Positions 41,208 to 50,623 are shown, numbered from the stretch's first letter. The stretch: DNA of 64,000 nt from Halobacterium sp. R2-5 (GCF_011734195.1 NZ_JAANTH010000001.1:620001-684000); one strand, 5' to 3'. Notes: generated by a model not told the origin, from the sequence alone. Program-made: numbers and translations.

Positions 41208-41912
41208 GTGAAGGGACAGGAGTGGTACCAGGCCGCGGAGGTCGCCGAGGAGTACGACGAGAAGCGATTCTCCCGCGGCGGCCGGCTCATCGACCGCCGG
41301 GAGAAGCGGGCCGTCCTCGAGGCGCTGGGGCCGGTCGAGGACCAGCGCGTGCTCGAGATCGCCTGCGGGACGGGCCGCTTCACGGTGATGCTCGCGGAGC
41401 GCGGCGCGGACATCACGGGCCTGGACATCTCCGGCCCGATGCTCCAGGAGGGCCGCGAGAAGGCCCAGCGAGCGGGCGTCGCGGACACCTTGGAGTTCAT
41501 GCGCGGCGACGCCGGCCGGCTCCCGTTCCCGGACGACCACTTCGACACCGTGTTCGCGATGCGCTTTTTCCACCTCGCGGACACCCCGGCGAAGTTCCTC
41601 ACGGAGATGGCCCGCGTCTCCAAGGACCGCGTGTTCTTCGACACGTTCAACCGGTTCAGCACGCGCTCGCTGTACAACTGGCTGCTCCCGATGGGGTCAC
41701 GGCTGTACGGCGACAGCGAGGTCCGCCGGCTCGTCCGTGAGGCGGGCCTGGACCTCGTGAACGCCGAGCACGACTTCCTCGTGCCGTACGGCTTCTACCG
41801 GAAGGTCCCGGACTGGATCGCGGGACCGATCCGGAGCGCGGACACGGCAGTCGGCGAGACGCCGCTCGGCCACCCGCTCGCGTCGGTGTCCTACTGGCAG
41901 GCGAGCGTCTGA
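41208..41912 (+). CDS. Class I SAM-dependent methyltransferase
   Basis: A 234-residue methyltransferase of the UbiE/Methyltransf_11 type. Motif I VLEIACGTGRFTVMLAERGA near 44-63 binds SAM; DITGLDISGPMLQEG is motif II and DHFDTVFAMRFFHLAD near 111 is motif III/IV. The C-terminal half (SRLYGDSEVRRLVREAGL) is the family's cap. Substrate unknown; a GT2 enzyme gene follows 88 bases later with its own leader. Start chosen at GTG 41208 (MKGQEWYQAAEVAEEYD) from the TATA spacing. Confidence 0.85.
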   Translation: MKGQEWYQAAEVAEEYDEKRFSRGGRLIDRREKRAVLEALGPVEDQRVLEIACGTGRFTVMLAERGADITGLDISGPMLQEGREKAQRAGVADTLEFMRGDAGRLPFPDDHFDTVFAMRFFHLADTPAKFLTEMARVSKDRVFFDTFNRFSTRSLYNWLLPMGSRLYGDSEVRRLVREAGLDLVNAEHDFLVPYGFYRKVPDWIAGPIRSADTAVGETPLGHPLASVSYWQASV

Positions 41913-42000
41913 CGGAACCGCCGTTTCGTGTGAGTTAGCGGACGATTACGGCGTGATACGACCCGGGACGTTTTTACTACCGCGTGGGCTCGTGTAGGCT

Positions 42001-42921
42001 ATGGACCTCTCGGTAGTGGTGCCAACTCTCAACGGCCGCGACGTACTCGCCGCGTCCCTGGACGCGCTCGCGGCCCACGCACCCGACGCCGAGGTCATCG
42101 TGGTCAACGGCCCGTCCGTGGACGGCACCTCCGGGATGGTGCGCGAGCACGACGCGGCCGACGTCCTCCTCGAGGTCTCCGAGCGGAACCTCAACGCCTC
42201 CCGGAACGCCGGCATCGCCGCGTCGAACGGCGACGTCGTCGCGTTCGTCGGGCAGGACTCCCAGATCCGGGAGGGCTGGGTGGGAGCGGTCGAGGCGGCC
42301 TTCGACGACGGCGCGGACGCGGTCACTGGTCCCGTCCACCACCGCGTCGAGGGCGGCGTCACCACGGAGTCCGTCGAAACCGACACGGTCGGCGGCCGCG
42401 AGGTGACGTACTTCGACGGCGGGAACGTGGCGTTCGTCCGCGACGCCGTCGACGCCCTCGACGGCTTCGACGAGTACCTCCAGACGGGCGCCGCGCGGGA
42501 CGCCGCCCACCGGCTCGCGGGCATGGACCGCGAGGTGGTGTGGGGCGCGGACGCGGTGGTGTTACGCGAGGCGAAAGACGACATCCGCCACCGGCTCCCG
42601 GAGGACGCCGAGGAGTCGGCGTGGGGGCTGAAGTACCGCTCGCTGGCGTACCGCCTCGTGAAGAACTACGGGTTCGGCGCGCGCATCGCCGCGCGCGTCA
42701 CGCGACACGCCCTCGGCGACTCGCTGTCCGTCGGCGCCGACGTGCTCCGCGGCGACGAGAAGCCGTCGACGTGGGCGGCCGCCGGCGGCGCCGTCGTGCC
42801 GAACCTCTGGACGGGCAGCCAGGACGGGATGTCCGCGCGGATGGCCGACCGGACGCCGCGGCGAAACCCGAACGGCGTCTCGGCGCGCATGGACCGCACG
42901 ATGGTCCGCCACGACTGCTAG
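42001..42921 (+). CDS. GT2-family glycosyltransferase
   Basis: A 306-residue GT-A enzyme. SVVVPTLNGRDVLAASLDAL begins the nucleotide-sugar domain, ERNLNASRNAGIAAS near 61 and VVAFVGQDSQIREGWV near 80 (a D-x-D variant, GQDSQ) follow. The C-terminal part (residues 210-300) has amphipathic and basic regions but no clear membrane helices, so it may sit at the membrane surface. It may act on dolichol-linked glycans; that is inference from family only. Confidence 0.82.
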   Translation: MDLSVVVPTLNGRDVLAASLDALAAHAPDAEVIVVNGPSVDGTSGMVREHDAADVLLEVSERNLNASRNAGIAASNGDVVAFVGQDSQIREGWVGAVEAAFDDGADAVTGPVHHRVEGGVTTESVETDTVGGREVTYFDGGNVAFVRDAVDALDGFDEYLQTGAARDAAHRLAGMDREVVWGADAVVLREAKDDIRHRLPEDAEESAWGLKYRSLAYRLVKNYGFGARIAARVTRHALGDSLSVGADVLRGDEKPSTWAAAGGAVVPNLWTGSQDGMSARMADRTPRRNPNGVSARMDRTMVRHDC

Positions 42922-42963
42922 CGGTGGCTGCGCGGGCGTGGCTGCGGTCGGAGAAGCGCTCGT

Positions 42964-43224
42964 TCAGGCGTCGGCGACCGCGCCCGTGGCGCTGCTACCG
43001 CCGGGTCGCTCTTCGAGTGTGACCGTGCCGTCGCCGTAGACGGTGACGTCGTAGCCTGCGTAGGGGAACTTCACCTGCCCCTCGGAGAGCCCGGCGGCGA
43101 CGGCGTTCAGCGCGTCCGGGTCGACGGCGTCGTACAGCGGGGGGAGTTCCATCGTGTCGCTGTCCGCGTGCTCTGCTACTCGTTCGACGACCTGCTCGGA
43201 AGCGAGGGCGCTCGTCCGCGACAT
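42964..43224 (-). CDS. HalOD1 output-domain protein
   Basis: An 86-residue protein matching the HalOD1 domain, an output module that haloarchaeal sensor-regulator proteins carry but which also occurs alone. ELPPLYDAVDPDALNAVAAG and VKFPYAGYDVTVYGDGTVTL are its two conserved halves. The ATG at 43224 is used. A probable TATA element overlaps a small inverted repeat 27 bases upstream, so expression may be controlled there. Biochemical role unknown. Confidence 0.82.
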   Translation of the reverse strand: MSRTSALASEQVVERVAEHADSDTMELPPLYDAVDPDALNAVAAGLSEGQVKFPYAGYDVTVYGDGTVTLEERPGGSSATGAVADA

Positions 43225-43246
43225 ACCGGTGACATGGAAAGCACTC

Positions 43247-43260
43247 ACTTAAATCTAAGT
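43247..43260 (-). promoter_or_regulatory. TATA element in an inverted repeat (HalOD1 gene)
   Basis: ACTTAAATCTAAGT has five-base arms around four bases and contains minus-strand TTTAAG, centred about 27 bases before the ATG at 43224. Confidence 0.5.
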
Positions 43261-43382
43261 CAGACAACCATTCCGAACGTGATAGTTCGACGGTCTCCGC
43301 CGCGAATTCGACGGATCGTACGTCGCGACGCGGGAATGAATTATCCGTTCGGCTGCGCGAACTATTGACTGACCCAACAGCT

Positions 43383-44201
43383 CTACTCCCGGTCGAGGCC
43401 GGGGACGATTCGCACCGCGTTCTTGCCGAACACCTTCCGCATCGCGTCCTCCGTGACGTCCAGCGTGAGAATCTCCATCACCGCGACGTTCGGGTGGGTG
43501 GCGGGCGCGCCGCTCCCGAAGACGACGCGGTCGGGGTGCTCGACGATGGCGTGTTCGAGCAGTTCGCGGTACCGGACGGCCGCCGTGTCGAGGTAGAGGT
43601 CGTCGTAGGAGTCCAGTAGCGTGACCGCCTCGCGCATCAGTCCGCGGTCTAGCGGGTGGCCGCCGAAGTGCGCGAGCACCACCGGGAACTCGCGAGCGAG
43701 CAGCGTGTCCTCCAGCGCGCCCGGCGGGAATTCCCGGCCGCCGTGAACGAGCACCGGCAGCCCGACGTCGTCGAGCACGTCGAGTACGTCCGCCTCCGGG
43801 AGGCCGTCCCGCGTCGGGTCGAGCTTGAACCCGTGGAAGCGGTCGTCGTACGCGTACTGTTCGACGTCCTCCGGGGAGGTCTGCCAGTCCGTCCGCGACG
43901 ACCGCAGGTTCTTCAGCCGCGAGGCCGCGCCGTCGCCGGCGTCCCGCGGGCCGTCGATGCGCGCGAACGCGATGAACGGCCGCTGGACGGCCTGCCGCGC
44001 GACCGCGTTGTTCGCGCGCAGGTAGCCCTGTTCGCCCTTCTGCGGGCCGGGGAACACCACCGACCGGACGATGCCGGACTGGTGCATCTCGCGCTCGAGG
44101 TCCTCGCCGTCGATGGTGCGGCCCCGCACTGGGCGGCCCGGGCCGGCGTGGAGCCGCGCGTGCAGGTCCACGACCCGGAACCCGTGCTCCAGTTCGAGCA
44201 T
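43383..44201 (-). CDS. Amidohydrolase-family TIM-barrel protein
   Basis: A 272-residue protein of the amidohydrolase_2 type. VVDLHARLHAG near residue 10 replaces the usual HxH with H-x-R/L-H spacing, KLDPTRDG near 127, VLVHGGREFPPG near 150, VLAHFGGHPLD near 175 and FGSGAPATHPN near 232 are the metal/active-site loops. Related enzymes decarboxylate or hydrolyse small carboxylates. It is divergent from an APC permease 91 bases away, a common layout for a transporter and its catabolic enzyme. Confidence 0.8.
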   Translation of the reverse strand: MLELEHGFRVVDLHARLHAGPGRPVRGRTIDGEDLEREMHQSGIVRSVVFPGPQKGEQGYLRANNAVARQAVQRPFIAFARIDGPRDAGDGAASRLKNLRSSRTDWQTSPEDVEQYAYDDRFHGFKLDPTRDGLPEADVLDVLDDVGLPVLVHGGREFPPGALEDTLLAREFPVVLAHFGGHPLDRGLMREAVTLLDSYDDLYLDTAAVRYRELLEHAIVEHPDRVVFGSGAPATHPNVAVMEILTLDVTEDAMRKVFGKNAVRIVPGLDRE

Positions 44202-44292
44202 ACGCGTAGGTGACTGCCCTGGTATTTCGGTGTGACGGTGCGCTCGCCCTCCGCCACAACCCTTAGCCGTCACGGCCCCGTGGGTCCCGGCG

Positions 44293-45636
44293 ATGGGTGA
44301 CCAGCTCGGGCTCACCGAGTGCGTCTCCATCGCCCTCGGTGGCATGATCGGCGGCGGTATCTACGCCGTGCTCGGTGTCGTCGCACAGATCACGCGCGCC
44401 GCGACGTGGGCCGCGTTCGTACTCGCGGGCGTCGTCGCGCTCTGCGCGGGCTACTCGTACAACCACCTCAACGCGCTCGGCGACGGCTACGGCGGGTCGG
44501 TGTCGTTCGTCCAGCAGTTCGTCGGCAACACGACGCTCGCCGGGATGGTCGGCTGGACGCTGCTGTTCGGGTACGTCGGGTCGATGGCGATGTACGCGTA
44601 CGCGTTCGCGGCGTTCGCGCTCGGGTTCTCCGCGGTCCCCGACGGCGTCGCGGGCGTGCCGCTGCGCCCGGTCGTCTCCGTGGCCGCCGTCGCGCTGTTC
44701 GTCGCGCTGAACCTGCTCGGCGCGCGCACCACGGGCACCGCGGAGACCGTCCTTGTCGGCGCGAAGGTCGCCGTCCTCCTGGCGTTCGGCGCGTTCGGGC
44801 TCGTCTACGCGACGTCGCTGTCGGAGACGCGGATGGCGTACGGGTTCGGGCAGCTCACCACCGTCGGCCCGGTCGTCGCGGCGGCCATCTCGTTCGTCGC
44901 GTTCCAGGGCTGGCAGCTACTGTTCTACGACCAGGACGCCATCGCGGACAACGTCCAGACGATTCGGAAGGCAGTGTACGTCGCCATCCCGGCGGCCGTC
45001 ACCGTGTACGTCCTCGTCGCCGTCGTGACGGTGAATCTCGCGCCGGAGGCGCTCCGCACCCGCCCGCACGTCGCGCTCGCGGACGCCGCGTCCGCGATGC
45101 TGTCCGTGGTCGGGCTGTCGGGGCTCGGCCTCGCCGTGGTTTCGGCGTCCGCGCTGTTCTCCACGGGTAGCGCCATCAACGCCACGCTGTTCTCCGCGGC
45201 GCACTTCTCGAAGCGTCTCGTACAGGGGGATCTCCTGCCGGACCGCTTCGGCGACGCGGACGCCGACGGCGTCCCCGAGCGGGCGGTACTCGTGCTCGGC
45301 GCGGTCACCGCCGCGTTCGCGGTCTACGGCAGCCTCGGCGCGATTACGTCGTTCGCGTCGCTGTCGTTCATCGTCGTGTTCGGCGCGATGAGCTACCTGG
45401 CGTTCCGCGAGCGCGGCGACGACGTCCACCCCGTGCCGCCCGCCGTGGGCGCCGCGGGCGCGCTCGGGTTCGCGCCGCTGATGCTGTACAACCTCTACGG
45501 GCGGGAGCCGGAGACGTTCTGGATGGTGCTCGCGCTGGCCGCGTTCGTCGTCGCCGTCGAACTGCTGTACTTCGAGCGCGAGTACGTCCAGCAGGAGCTC
45601 AGCGACTTCGAGGACGGCCTCGAACCGGGCGGGTGA
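44293..45636 (+). CDS. APC-family amino acid/amine permease
   Basis: A 447-residue transporter with about twelve helices. The first, broken helix has GGMIGGGIYAVLG (residues 16-28), the backbone-binding G-x-G motif of APC carriers, and the sixth carries SFVAFQGWQLLFYDQDAI near 200. These transporters import amino acids or amines with protons or sodium. The substrate is undetermined, but the divergent amidohydrolase suggests a common pathway. It ends two bases before the convergent SAM hydrolase. Confidence 0.87.
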   Translation: MGDQLGLTECVSIALGGMIGGGIYAVLGVVAQITRAATWAAFVLAGVVALCAGYSYNHLNALGDGYGGSVSFVQQFVGNTTLAGMVGWTLLFGYVGSMAMYAYAFAAFALGFSAVPDGVAGVPLRPVVSVAAVALFVALNLLGARTTGTAETVLVGAKVAVLLAFGAFGLVYATSLSETRMAYGFGQLTTVGPVVAAAISFVAFQGWQLLFYDQDAIADNVQTIRKAVYVAIPAAVTVYVLVAVVTVNLAPEALRTRPHVALADAASAMLSVVGLSGLGLAVVSASALFSTGSAINATLFSAAHFSKRLVQGDLLPDRFGDADADGVPERAVLVLGAVTAAFAVYGSLGAITSFASLSFIVVFGAMSYLAFRERGDDVHPVPPAVGAAGALGFAPLMLYNLYGREPETFWMVLALAAFVVAVELLYFEREYVQQELSDFEDGLEPGG

Positions 45637-45637
45637 C

Positions 45638-46393
45638 TCACCGCGACAGCTCCACCGGACTCCCGGGGTCGACGCCGAACGCGTCGTCGCCGCGGCCGCG
45701 GTTGACCGCGAGTTCGACGTTCCCGTGGCTGCCGACGGTGACGACGCGCTCGCCCGCCTCGGCGGCCGCGTACGTCCGCTCGACTGGCACGCGGTCGCCG
45801 TTCACTTCCACGGACTCGCCCGCCCGGTCGGCGGCGAGGCGCCCCGGGAGGTTCGTGATGGCGTTCCCGAACCCGTCGACGACGAGCACCTCGCCGTGCA
45901 GCACGTCGCCCGCGAGGTCGGGCTCGGGGAACTCGACGGTCTCGTAGTCGTCGACGCGCTCGTAGTCGGGGTAGTCCGCGAACGCCTCGACGCCGCGCTC
46001 GTGGACGTCCGCGGCCGCCGGCGCGAACACGTCCCGGCCGTGGAACGTCGAGCTCTCGGGGTCCTCGACCAGAATCTCGAACACCTCGACGTCCTCGGCG
46101 AGCCGCCGGGCCGCCGGAATCGCGACCCCGTTGTCCGGCGCGACGAGCGCGTGCTGGCCGGCGCGCACGACCACGGCCTTCCGGTCGGTGCCGACGCCCG
46201 GGTCGACCACGGCGAGGTGGACCGCCGGCGGGAAGTACGGCAGCACCTCCCGCAGCCAGAACGCCGACGCGCGCACGTCCTGTCGCGGGAAGTCGTGGGC
46301 GACGTCCACGAGCTGCGCGTCCGTCGACTGCAGGACGACCCCCTTCATCGCCGCCGGGTACGGCGACCCGAAGTCGGAGCTCAGCGTTATCAT
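45638..46393 (-). CDS. SAM hydroxide adenosyltransferase (DUF62)
   Basis: A 251-residue enzyme that hydrolyses S-adenosylmethionine to adenosine and methionine. MITLSSDFGSPYPAAMKGVV, HLAVVDPGVGTDRKAVVV near 60 and VVDGFGNAITNLPG near 170 are the family's three blocks, each with a substrate-contacting aspartate or asparagine. Haloarchaea usually carry this gene near nadM and lonB, as here; the biological reason is unknown. It lies 37 bases downstream of nadM on the same strand. Confidence 0.9.
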   Translation of the reverse strand: MITLSSDFGSPYPAAMKGVVLQSTDAQLVDVAHDFPRQDVRASAFWLREVLPYFPPAVHLAVVDPGVGTDRKAVVVRAGQHALVAPDNGVAIPAARRLAEDVEVFEILVEDPESSTFHGRDVFAPAAADVHERGVEAFADYPDYERVDDYETVEFPEPDLAGDVLHGEVLVVDGFGNAITNLPGRLAADRAGESVEVNGDRVPVERTYAAAEAGERVVTVGSHGNVELAVNRGRGDDAFGVDPGSPVELSR

Positions 46394-46430
46394 GGCTCGT
46401 CGTAGGCGCGCCGCCGTTGAAAATCCCGCC

Positions 46431-46952
46431 CTACGACTCGCCGTTCGTGTCCGTGTCGCCGACCCGCTGGATGCGCTCGATGCCGTCGATCTCGTCGACG
46501 ACGTCCGCCACGGGCTTCGGGACGAGTTCGCGCCAGTCGCCGTCCTCCGCCATCCGGCGGCGAATCTCCGTGCCTTCGAGGACGTCCCGTTCGAACATCG
46601 GCGACTGCCGGACCTCGATGTCGGCCTCGTTGAACAGCCGGATGACCAGCGGGTTGTTCGAGTACGCCACGTCGAAGTTCGGGCTCATCGACTGGACGTG
46701 GCTCACCCAGACCGCGTTCCGGTCGAGGTCCTCGATGGGGACCGCGTACGTCACCAGGTCGAAGTCCACGAGCGCCTTCGTGATCATCATGATGCGCTCG
46801 CCCGCCGTGAACGGGTTCCGCGTGCTGTGGGAGTCGCCCGCGCTCCCGATTCCGACGACGAGCTCGTCGACCTCGGTGGCGATCTGCTCGACGACGCGGT
46901 GGTGGCCGTTGTGGTACGGCTGGAAGCGACCGATGTAGAACCCCCGGGTCAT
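46431..46952 (-). CDS. nadM: Nicotinamide-nucleotide adenylyltransferase
   Basis: A 173-residue archaeal NMNAT that forms NAD from NMN and ATP. GFYIGRFQPYHNGHHRVV at 4-21 holds the (H/T)xGH motif, PFTAGERIMMITKAL near 47 and the late EGTEIRRRMAEDGDW near 125 is the ISSTxxR-type nucleotide-binding motif. Length is standard for archaeal NadM. A candidate TATA (46983-46991, minus TTCTTATAG) is 35 bases upstream. SAM hydrolase follows on the same strand. Confidence 0.92.
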   Translation of the reverse strand: MTRGFYIGRFQPYHNGHHRVVEQIATEVDELVVGIGSAGDSHSTRNPFTAGERIMMITKALVDFDLVTYAVPIEDLDRNAVWVSHVQSMSPNFDVAYSNNPLVIRLFNEADIEVRQSPMFERDVLEGTEIRRRMAEDGDWRELVPKPVADVVDEIDGIERIQRVGDTDTNGES

Positions 46953-47113
46953 TTGCCTCGCGTCGAGAATCGCCGGCAGCGACTATAAGAATGGCGAGTC
47001 CGGCGCCGGTCGCCGGCAGCGCCGAACCGGCCGTTCCACCGAATCGCTGTTCGGACGACTGAGGGCCCGAAACAGGACAATACGGCCGGTTAGGGAGGTG
47101 TCGGAGGGAGAAA

Positions 47114-47120
47114 GTATATC
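47114..47120 (+). promoter_or_regulatory. TATA element and Shine-Dalgarno region for lonB
   Basis: GTATATC is about 43 bases upstream of the lonB ATG, implying a short 5' leader. AGGTGA at 47141-47146 within it could serve as a ribosome-binding site, unusual beside the leaderless genes nearby. Confidence 0.45.
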
Positions 47121-47159
47121 AGTCGCCCGTCCCTGTTTTCAGGTGACGAAACCACTTCT

Positions 47160-49232
47160 ATGAGCAACGAATCGACCAACGACGACCCCCGCCACGAGGA
47201 CCCCGCCGTCGACGCGCCCGAGGAGGGCGACGAGTCGACGGAGGAGCCTGTCGAGACCGTCGACGACCTCGACGACCTCGGCAGCGAGGTCGGCGTGGAG
47301 GGCGACGTCACAATCAACGAGGACATCGCCGAGGACGACCTGCTTGGCGGCCTCGAAATCGACGACACCTCCAGCATCGAGGTGCCGGACCGGCTGGTCG
47401 ACCAGGTCATCGGCCAGTCGGAAGCCCGCGACATCATCCTGCGGGCCGCCAAACAGCACCGCCACGTCATGATGATTGGCTCCCCGGGGACGGGGAAGTC
47501 GATGCTCGCGAAGGCGATGAGTCACCTCCTGCCGAAGGAGAGCCTGCAGGACGTTCTCGTCTACAACAACCCCGACGACTCCAACGAGCCGAAAGTCCGG
47601 ACCGTTCCCGCCGGGAAGGGCGAGCAGATCGTCGAAGCCCACCAGGAGGAAGCCCGCAAGCGCAACCAGATGCGGTCGTTCCTGATGTGGATCATCATCC
47701 TGCTCGTCGTCGGCTACGCGCTCCTCATCGCCCACCAGCCGCTGCTGGGCGTGCTCGCGGCCGGCGTCATCTACCTCGCGTTCCGCTACACCGACCGCGG
47801 CGGCGACGCGATGGTGCCGAAGCTCCTCATCAACAACGCCGACAGCCAGACCGCGCCGTTCGAGGACGCCACGGGCGCCCACGCCGGCGCGCTGCTCGGC
47901 GACGTCCGCCACGACCCGTTCCAGTCCGGCGGCATGGGGACGCCGAGCCACGAGCGCGTCGAGGCGGGCGCCATCCAGAAGGCGCACAAGGGCGTGCTGT
48001 TCATCGACGAGATCAACACGCTCGACGTCCGCAGCCAGCAGAAGCTCATGACGGCGATCCAGGAGGGCGAGTTCTCCATCACCGGCCAGTCCGAGCGCTC
48101 CTCGGGCGCGATGGTGCAGACCGAGCCCGTGCCGTGTGACTTCATCATGGTCGCGTCCGGGAACATGGACGCGATGGAGAACATGCACCCCGCGCTCCGC
48201 TCCCGCGTCCGCGGGTACGGGTACGAGGTGTACATGGACGACACCATCGAGGACACCCCGGAAATGCGCCGGAAGTTCGCGCGCTTCGTCGCCCAGGAGG
48301 TCGAACGCGACGGCCAGCTCCCGCACTTCGACGACGACGCCATCCGGGAGGTCATCCTCGAGGCCAAGCGCCGCGCCGGCCGCAAGGAACACCTCACGCT
48401 CGAACTGCGCGACCTCGGCGGTCTCGTGCGGGTCGCCGGCGACATCGCGCGCTCGAAGGGCAACGATCTCACCACCCGCGAGGACGTCCTGCAGGCGAAG
48501 AAGCGCTCGCGGTCCATCGAACAGCAGTTCGTGGACAACTACATCGAGCGCCGCAAGGACTACGAGCTCGGCACCGACGACGAGGAGGCCGTCGGCCGCG
48601 TCAACGGCCTCGCCGTCATGGGCGGCGACTCCGGCATCATGCTCCCCGTGATGGCCGAGATCACGCCCGCGCAGAGCCAGGAGGAGGGTCGCATCTACGC
48701 GACCGGCCAGCTCAAGGAGATGGCCGAGGAGGCCGTCGAGAACGTCTCCGCCATCATCAAGAAGTTCAGCGACGAGAACATGTCCGAGAAGGACGTCCAC
48801 ATCCAGTTCGTGCAGGCTGGCGAGGGTGGCGTCGACGGCGACTCCGCGTCCATCACGGTCGCGACCGCCGTCATCAGCGCTCTCGAGGACATCCCCATCG
48901 CGCAGGACCTCGCGATGACCGGCAGCCTCTCCGTCCGCGGCGACGTGCTCCCGGTCGGCGGCGTCACCCACAAGATCGAGGCCGCCGCGAAGGCCGGCTG
49001 CAACCGCGTCATCATCCCGAAGGCCAACGAGCAGGACGTCATGATCGAGGACGAGTACGAGGAGCAGATCGAGATCATCCCCGTCTCGCACATCAGCGAA
49101 GTCCTCGACGTCGCGCTCGTCGGCGAACCCGAGAAGGACTCCCTCGTCGACCGCCTGAAGTCCATCACCGGCAAGGCCCTCGAAGGCCAGACGGAGTCCG
49201 GTGCGACCGGCGGCTCGCCGAGTCCGCAGTAG
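47160..49232 (+). CDS. lonB: Membrane-anchored archaeal Lon protease LonB
   Basis: A 690-residue ATP-dependent protease. Walker A GSPGTGKS is at 107-114 and Walker [11 protein letters not shown] near 279. Between them, residues about 171-215 form two membrane helices ([15 protein letters not shown]...), which tether archaeal LonB. The protease domain is C-terminal with the Ser562/Lys605 dyad ([15 protein letters not shown]), spaced 43 residues as in bacterial Lon. In haloarchaea LonB is essential and controls membrane carotenoid enzymes. A hairpin terminator follows. Confidence 0.95.
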   Translation: MSNESTNDDPRHEDPAVDAPEEGDESTEEPVETVDDLDDLGSEVGVEGDVTINEDIAEDDLLGGLEIDDTSSIEVPDRLVDQVIGQSEARDIILRAAKQHRHVMMIGSPGTGKSMLAKAMSHLLPKESLQDVLVYNNPDDSNEPKVRTVPAGKGEQIVEAHQEEARKRNQMRSFLMWIIILLVVGYALLIAHQPLLGVLAAGVIYLAFRYTDRGGDAMVPKLLINNADSQTAPFEDATGAHAGALLGDVRHDPFQSGGMGTPSHERVEAGAIQKAHKGVLFIDEINTLDVRSQQKLMTAIQEGEFSITGQSERSSGAMVQTEPVPCDFIMVASGNMDAMENMHPALRSRVRGYGYEVYMDDTIEDTPEMRRKFARFVAQEVERDGQLPHFDDDAIREVILEAKRRAGRKEHLTLELRDLGGLVRVAGDIARSKGNDLTTREDVLQAKKRSRSIEQQFVDNYIERRKDYELGTDDEEAVGRVNGLAVMGGDSGIMLPVMAEITPAQSQEEGRIYATGQLKEMAEEAVENVSAIIKKFSDENMSEKDVHIQFVQAGEGGVDGDSASITVATAVISALEDIPIAQDLAMTGSLSVRGDVLPVGGVTHKIEAAAKAGCNRVIIPKANEQDVMIEDEYEEQIEIIPVSHISEVLDVALVGEPEKDSLVDRLKSITGKALEGQTESGATGGSPSPQ

Positions 49233-49244
49233 GACCTTTTTACT

Positions 49245-49272
49245 GCGGGGGGTCGCCGGAGGCGACCCCCGC
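49245..49272 (+). terminator. Hairpin downstream of lonB
   Basis: GCGGGGGGTCGCC and GGCGACCCCCGC pair (one bulge) around GGA, 12 bases after the lonB stop, flanked by CCTTTTTAC before and CAAAAAG after. It could terminate the lonB transcript; the T-run precedes the stem, and archaea terminate mainly in T-rich DNA. Confidence 0.5.
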
Positions 49273-49298
49273 TTGCAAAAAGCTACGCTAAAAACTCC

Positions 49299-49368
49299 CC
49301 GCGACTCGCTACGCTCGTCGCGGTGAAACGCGCGGCGAAGCCGCGCGTATGCTCGTCGTGCCACGACG
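49299..49368. repeat. Run of three further hairpins after lonB
   Basis: CCGCGAC/GTCGCGG (49299-49323, 11-base loop), CGCGCGGC/GCCGCGCG with a GAA loop (49329-49347) and CGTCGTG/CACGACG with a one-base centre (49354-49368) follow one another. The middle one has the same eight-base stem and GAA loop as 7045-7063. Confidence 0.65.
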
Positions 49369-49423
49369 GTGAACGGGGTCGCGACCGCCAGCTTTCTGTC
49401 GCCGCCCCGCGTGCGCCGACGTG

Positions 49424-50089
49424 ATGGCGTACTGGGTCGCGTTCGCGGCGTTCGCGCTGCTCGTGGCGGCCGGGCTCGTGGCGCTCACGCGGGCGTCGGC
49501 GGGTGTGCTCGGCGAGGCCGCCGACGAGGTCCCCGCTCGCGAACTCCTGTTGCAGACGGCGCTCTCGCAGGCGCTCGCGGGAGCGGTGCTCGTCGCCGCC
49601 GTCTGGCTGGCGGAGGTGCCCGTGGCCTCGCTCGGCGCTGCGGTGTCCCCCGAACTCGCCGGGGTCGGCGTCGCCGCGGGGCTCGCGCTCGCGGCGTGCA
49701 ACGAGGGCGCGATGCGCGTGCTCGACGCCGCGGGACTGGGCTACGACGACGAACTCCGCGAGGCGCTGACGCCCGAGAACACTGTGGAGTGGTTAGTGTT
49801 GCTCTTCGTCGCGTTGCCTATCGTCGCGGGGTTCGAGGAGCTACTGTTCCGCGGGGTTCTCGTGGGCGCATTCTCTGTGGGGTTCGGCGTCTCTCCGTGG
49901 CTGCTGGCGGCCGCGTCGAGCGCGGTGTTCGGCGCGGCGCACACCGCACAGGGCGCGACCGGCGTCGTCGTCACGACGCTGCTCGGGTTCGCGCTCGCCG
50001 CGGCGTACGTCCTCACTGGCAGCCTGCTCGCGGCGTTCGTCGCGCACTACGTCGTGAACGCCGCGGAGTTCGCGGTCCACGCGCGCTAG
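49424..50089 (+). CDS. CPBP-family intramembrane metalloprotease
   Basis: A 221-residue membrane protein with about seven helices. The three CPBP motifs are intact: EELLFRG near residue 138 (EExxxR), FGAAHTAQG near 171 (FxxxH) and HYVVNAAEF near 207 (HxxxN). Relatives such as Rce1 cleave prenylated proteins, others act in stress or bacteriocin immunity; the archaeal substrate is unknown. ATG 49424 preferred over GTG 49421. Shares CTAG as stop with the convergent MGMT-like gene. Confidence 0.87.
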   Translation: MAYWVAFAAFALLVAAGLVALTRASAGVLGEAADEVPARELLLQTALSQALAGAVLVAAVWLAEVPVASLGAAVSPELAGVGVAAGLALAACNEGAMRVLDAAGLGYDDELREALTPENTVEWLVLLFVALPIVAGFEELLFRGVLVGAFSVGFGVSPWLLAAASSAVFGAAHTAQGATGVVVTTLLGFALAAAYVLTGSLLAAFVAHYVVNAAEFAVHAR

Positions 50090-50562
50090 GATTCGAGCGC
50101 GCGCAGCCGGTCGACGACTTCGGGGGGCGCGCCGCTCGGGCCGTCGCGGACGCGGTGGTCGGGGACGAACAGCGGCACGGGGTTCTCCGCGAGCGCCGTG
50201 CGCGCGGTCTCGCGGGCGTCGCTGTCCTCGGGATCGACGTCGGGGACCATCGAGAGGACGCGCTTGACGGTGACGCGCTCGCCGTAGGGAATGTTCCGGA
50301 CGGCTTCGAGGACTTCGCGGTGTTTCGTCGGCATCGTCAGGCCGACTTCGACGTCGTCGAAGTCGTCCTCGGCGCCGTCGAAGTAGTCGTCGACGCGGTC
50401 GAGTAGCGGGTGGTCCGGGTCGGCGTCGGTGGGCGCCGTCTCCGGGAAGGAGACGCTGATGACGCGGTCGCCGGCGACGCCGAGCTGGACCGCCCTGTCG
50501 AGGTACGACGAGTCTCGCGCGTAGATTCCGGCCGCGGGCATGTCCGCGTACAGGGTGGTCAC
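50086..50562 (-). CDS. MGMT-like protein lacking the alkyl-acceptor cysteine
   Basis: A 158-residue protein whose last 85 residues are the MGMT/ATL winged-helix domain: IPYGERVTVKRVL near 91-103 and NPVPLFVPDHRVRDG near 127-141. In O6-alkylguanine transferases the last block reads PCHRV; here Asp135 replaces the cysteine, so suicide repair is not possible. Alkyltransferase-like proteins, which flag lesions for excision, also lack the cysteine but usually have tryptophan. The first 75 residues are the variable N-domain. Convergent with the CPBP gene. Confidence 0.83.
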   Translation of the reverse strand: MTTLYADMPAAGIYARDSSYLDRAVQLGVAGDRVISVSFPETAPTDADPDHPLLDRVDDYFDGAEDDFDDVEVGLTMPTKHREVLEAVRNIPYGERVTVKRVLSMVPDVDPEDSDARETARTALAENPVPLFVPDHRVRDGPSGAPPEVVDRLRALES

Positions 50563-50623
50563 GGCCTTGTACGTTCGGCAAGCGGGCGTCCGCGCCGCTG
50601 GGCACCCGAGGCCGACGCAAGTC

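Noticed and set aside
49245-49368. CRISPR array suggested by repeated hairpins after lonB
   Set aside because: The stems differ in sequence and there are no regular spacers.
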